Positions 63,361 through 64,000 of a DNA stretch of 64,000 bases are shown piece by piece; position 1 is the stretch's first letter, and every line of letters begins with the position of its first letter. The notes below the pieces were generated by a model. It had not been told where the DNA came from, did not search any database, and saw nothing but the letters and a program-made list of their open reading frames with translations. Made by a program: the position numbers and the translations under genes. Location of the stretch: the NCBI GenBank assembly GCA_963585895.1, contig OY757939.1, positions 37,152,832-37,216,831 of the forward strand, in the 5' to 3' direction. This stretch comes from Sepioteuthis lessoniana. Lineage: Eukaryota > Mollusca > Cephalopoda > Myopsida > Loliginidae.

Positions 63361-63958
63361 TTTTGGTTTGGTTTGGTTTGCTTGGGTTTTATGGCACGTC
63401 AACCATTGTAGGTTATTTAATGCCAGTTCCATTTTTAAACGTATAAACAGTTCTAATTCAAACAATTCAGTTTAGTATAAGTATAGTTTTTTGTTTACAT
63501 ACAGTTAAATATCAAAACAATTCTATTTCAAGCAATTCAGTTTAACATAAGTACACAGTTTAGTTCTGTTTGACCCATAGATAAGACCCTATCAGCCAGA
63601 ATGGACCATGCTATTACGTTCACTTTCGGGCAAACACCCTTGGGAAAGATACTAACCCCCTTATCCTCCCAGCTATGAATTAAATAGTACCGCTACTGTT
63701 CTTCTAGTAGAATAGCTTCAACATTAAATAACCTACAAAGGTTGATATGCCATTAAAACAAAGAAACCAAACCAAACCAGAGTGGACCAGGGAGCGATGG
63801 CAATGAAGGGGTACTCCGCATTCCCCAAAAGCTCAAGCATTATTGGAACCTTACCATCAGATTGTACAGTTTCGTATCCAGGACACTCGTTGGGAGTGGT
63901 CTTATCCATCTACAGAGAAGCAGTGGGTGTACTCTACAGCCCCAGTCATCTGGGCAAT
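63361..63958 (-). mobile_element. SINE-D copy split by SINE-C
   Basis: Tail and units 63361-63608, body and head 63790-63958. The body word 'CCAGAGTGGACCAGGGAGCG' is interrupted. Confidence 0.88.
63609..63776 (+). mobile_element. SINE-C, 5'-truncated, nested in SINE-D
   Basis: 13-bp duplication with one mismatch, CCAGAATGGACCA (63596-63608) and CCAGAGTGGACCA (63777-63789). The copy begins just after the B box. Confidence 0.92.
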
Positions 63959-64000
63959 TTGTGCCAAGAGGTTAGAGAATCGCGTTTATTGTACGTTCAT

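Noticed and set aside
1..64000. A novel defence, toxin or biosynthetic system
   Set aside because: No cluster of intact coding genes exists. All domain hits are transposon-derived and inactivated.

Overview
This window looks like gene-poor, AT-rich DNA from a large animal genome. I find no host protein-coding exon, no rRNA and no convincing functional tRNA gene. Apart from microsatellite read-throughs, nearly every longer open frame is a fragment of a decayed transposable element. The best guess at the source is a mollusc, probably a cephalopod (squid or cuttlefish). The reasons are that two abundant tRNA-headed SINE families share a central core, as in the Ceph-SINE superfamily of decapodiform cephalopods, and that the RLE-type, Tx1-like, RTE-like and Penelope-like fragments and (TA)n/(GA)n arrays fit such genomes. 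That assignment is inference and was not tested by search.

Repeat families, named here only for this window: SINE-A, SINE-B and SINE-C have tRNA-like heads with A- and B-box-like motifs. SINE-D has an AT-rich body of tandem units of about 55 bp. SINE-I is short and tRNA-headed. SINE-C and SINE-D end in the same 3' tail, which is also the 3' end of an I/Jockey-like LINE fragment at 3880-4450. LINE-F and LINE-F' carry a CCHC plus restriction-like endonuclease C-terminus (R2/R4/NeSL type). LINE-H is RTE-like, LINE-Tx is Tx1/L1-like, and one Penelope GIY-YIG fragment is present. DNA transposons are internally deleted mariner/Tc1 relatives, three of them with both ends and TA target duplications. 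Five LTR-like blocks are solo, four of them of LTR size with TG...CA ends and 4-bp target duplications.

Layout: 1-900 is a minisatellite split by a solo LTR. 900-3900 is AT-rich, with a second solo LTR and a purine tract. 3.9-9.9 kb holds the I-like LINE tail, a solo LTR, RTE fragments and three mariner pieces. 10-19 kb holds SINEs, a Penelope fragment and Tc1-like elements nested in a SINE. 19-23 kb holds two convergent RLE LINE copies around a TAA array. 23-30 kb is SINE-rich with several local duplications. 30-34.5 kb holds RLE LINE pieces, microsatellites and a long hairpin. 35-36.2 kb is SINE-D.

37.4-43.6 kb is the largest single object: a decayed Tx1-like LINE (ORF1 remnant, endonuclease, RT, C-terminus) interrupted by five SINEs, four of which have recognisable target-site duplications. 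43.7-48.6 kb holds a tandem duplication, RLE LINEs, a solo LTR and a mariner. 49-54.9 kb holds SINEs, mariner pieces, a 42/43-bp satellite, a solo LTR and a SINE nested in an RLE LINE. 55-64 kb is dominated by SINE-B and SINE-D.

Nothing here acts as a pathway. The interest lies in an unusually legible fossil record of who inserted into whom, in SINE/LINE tail sharing, in RLE LINEs consistently flanked by TAA repeats, and in non-autonomous mariner copies that share one deletion. I found no credible new defence, toxin or metabolic system.
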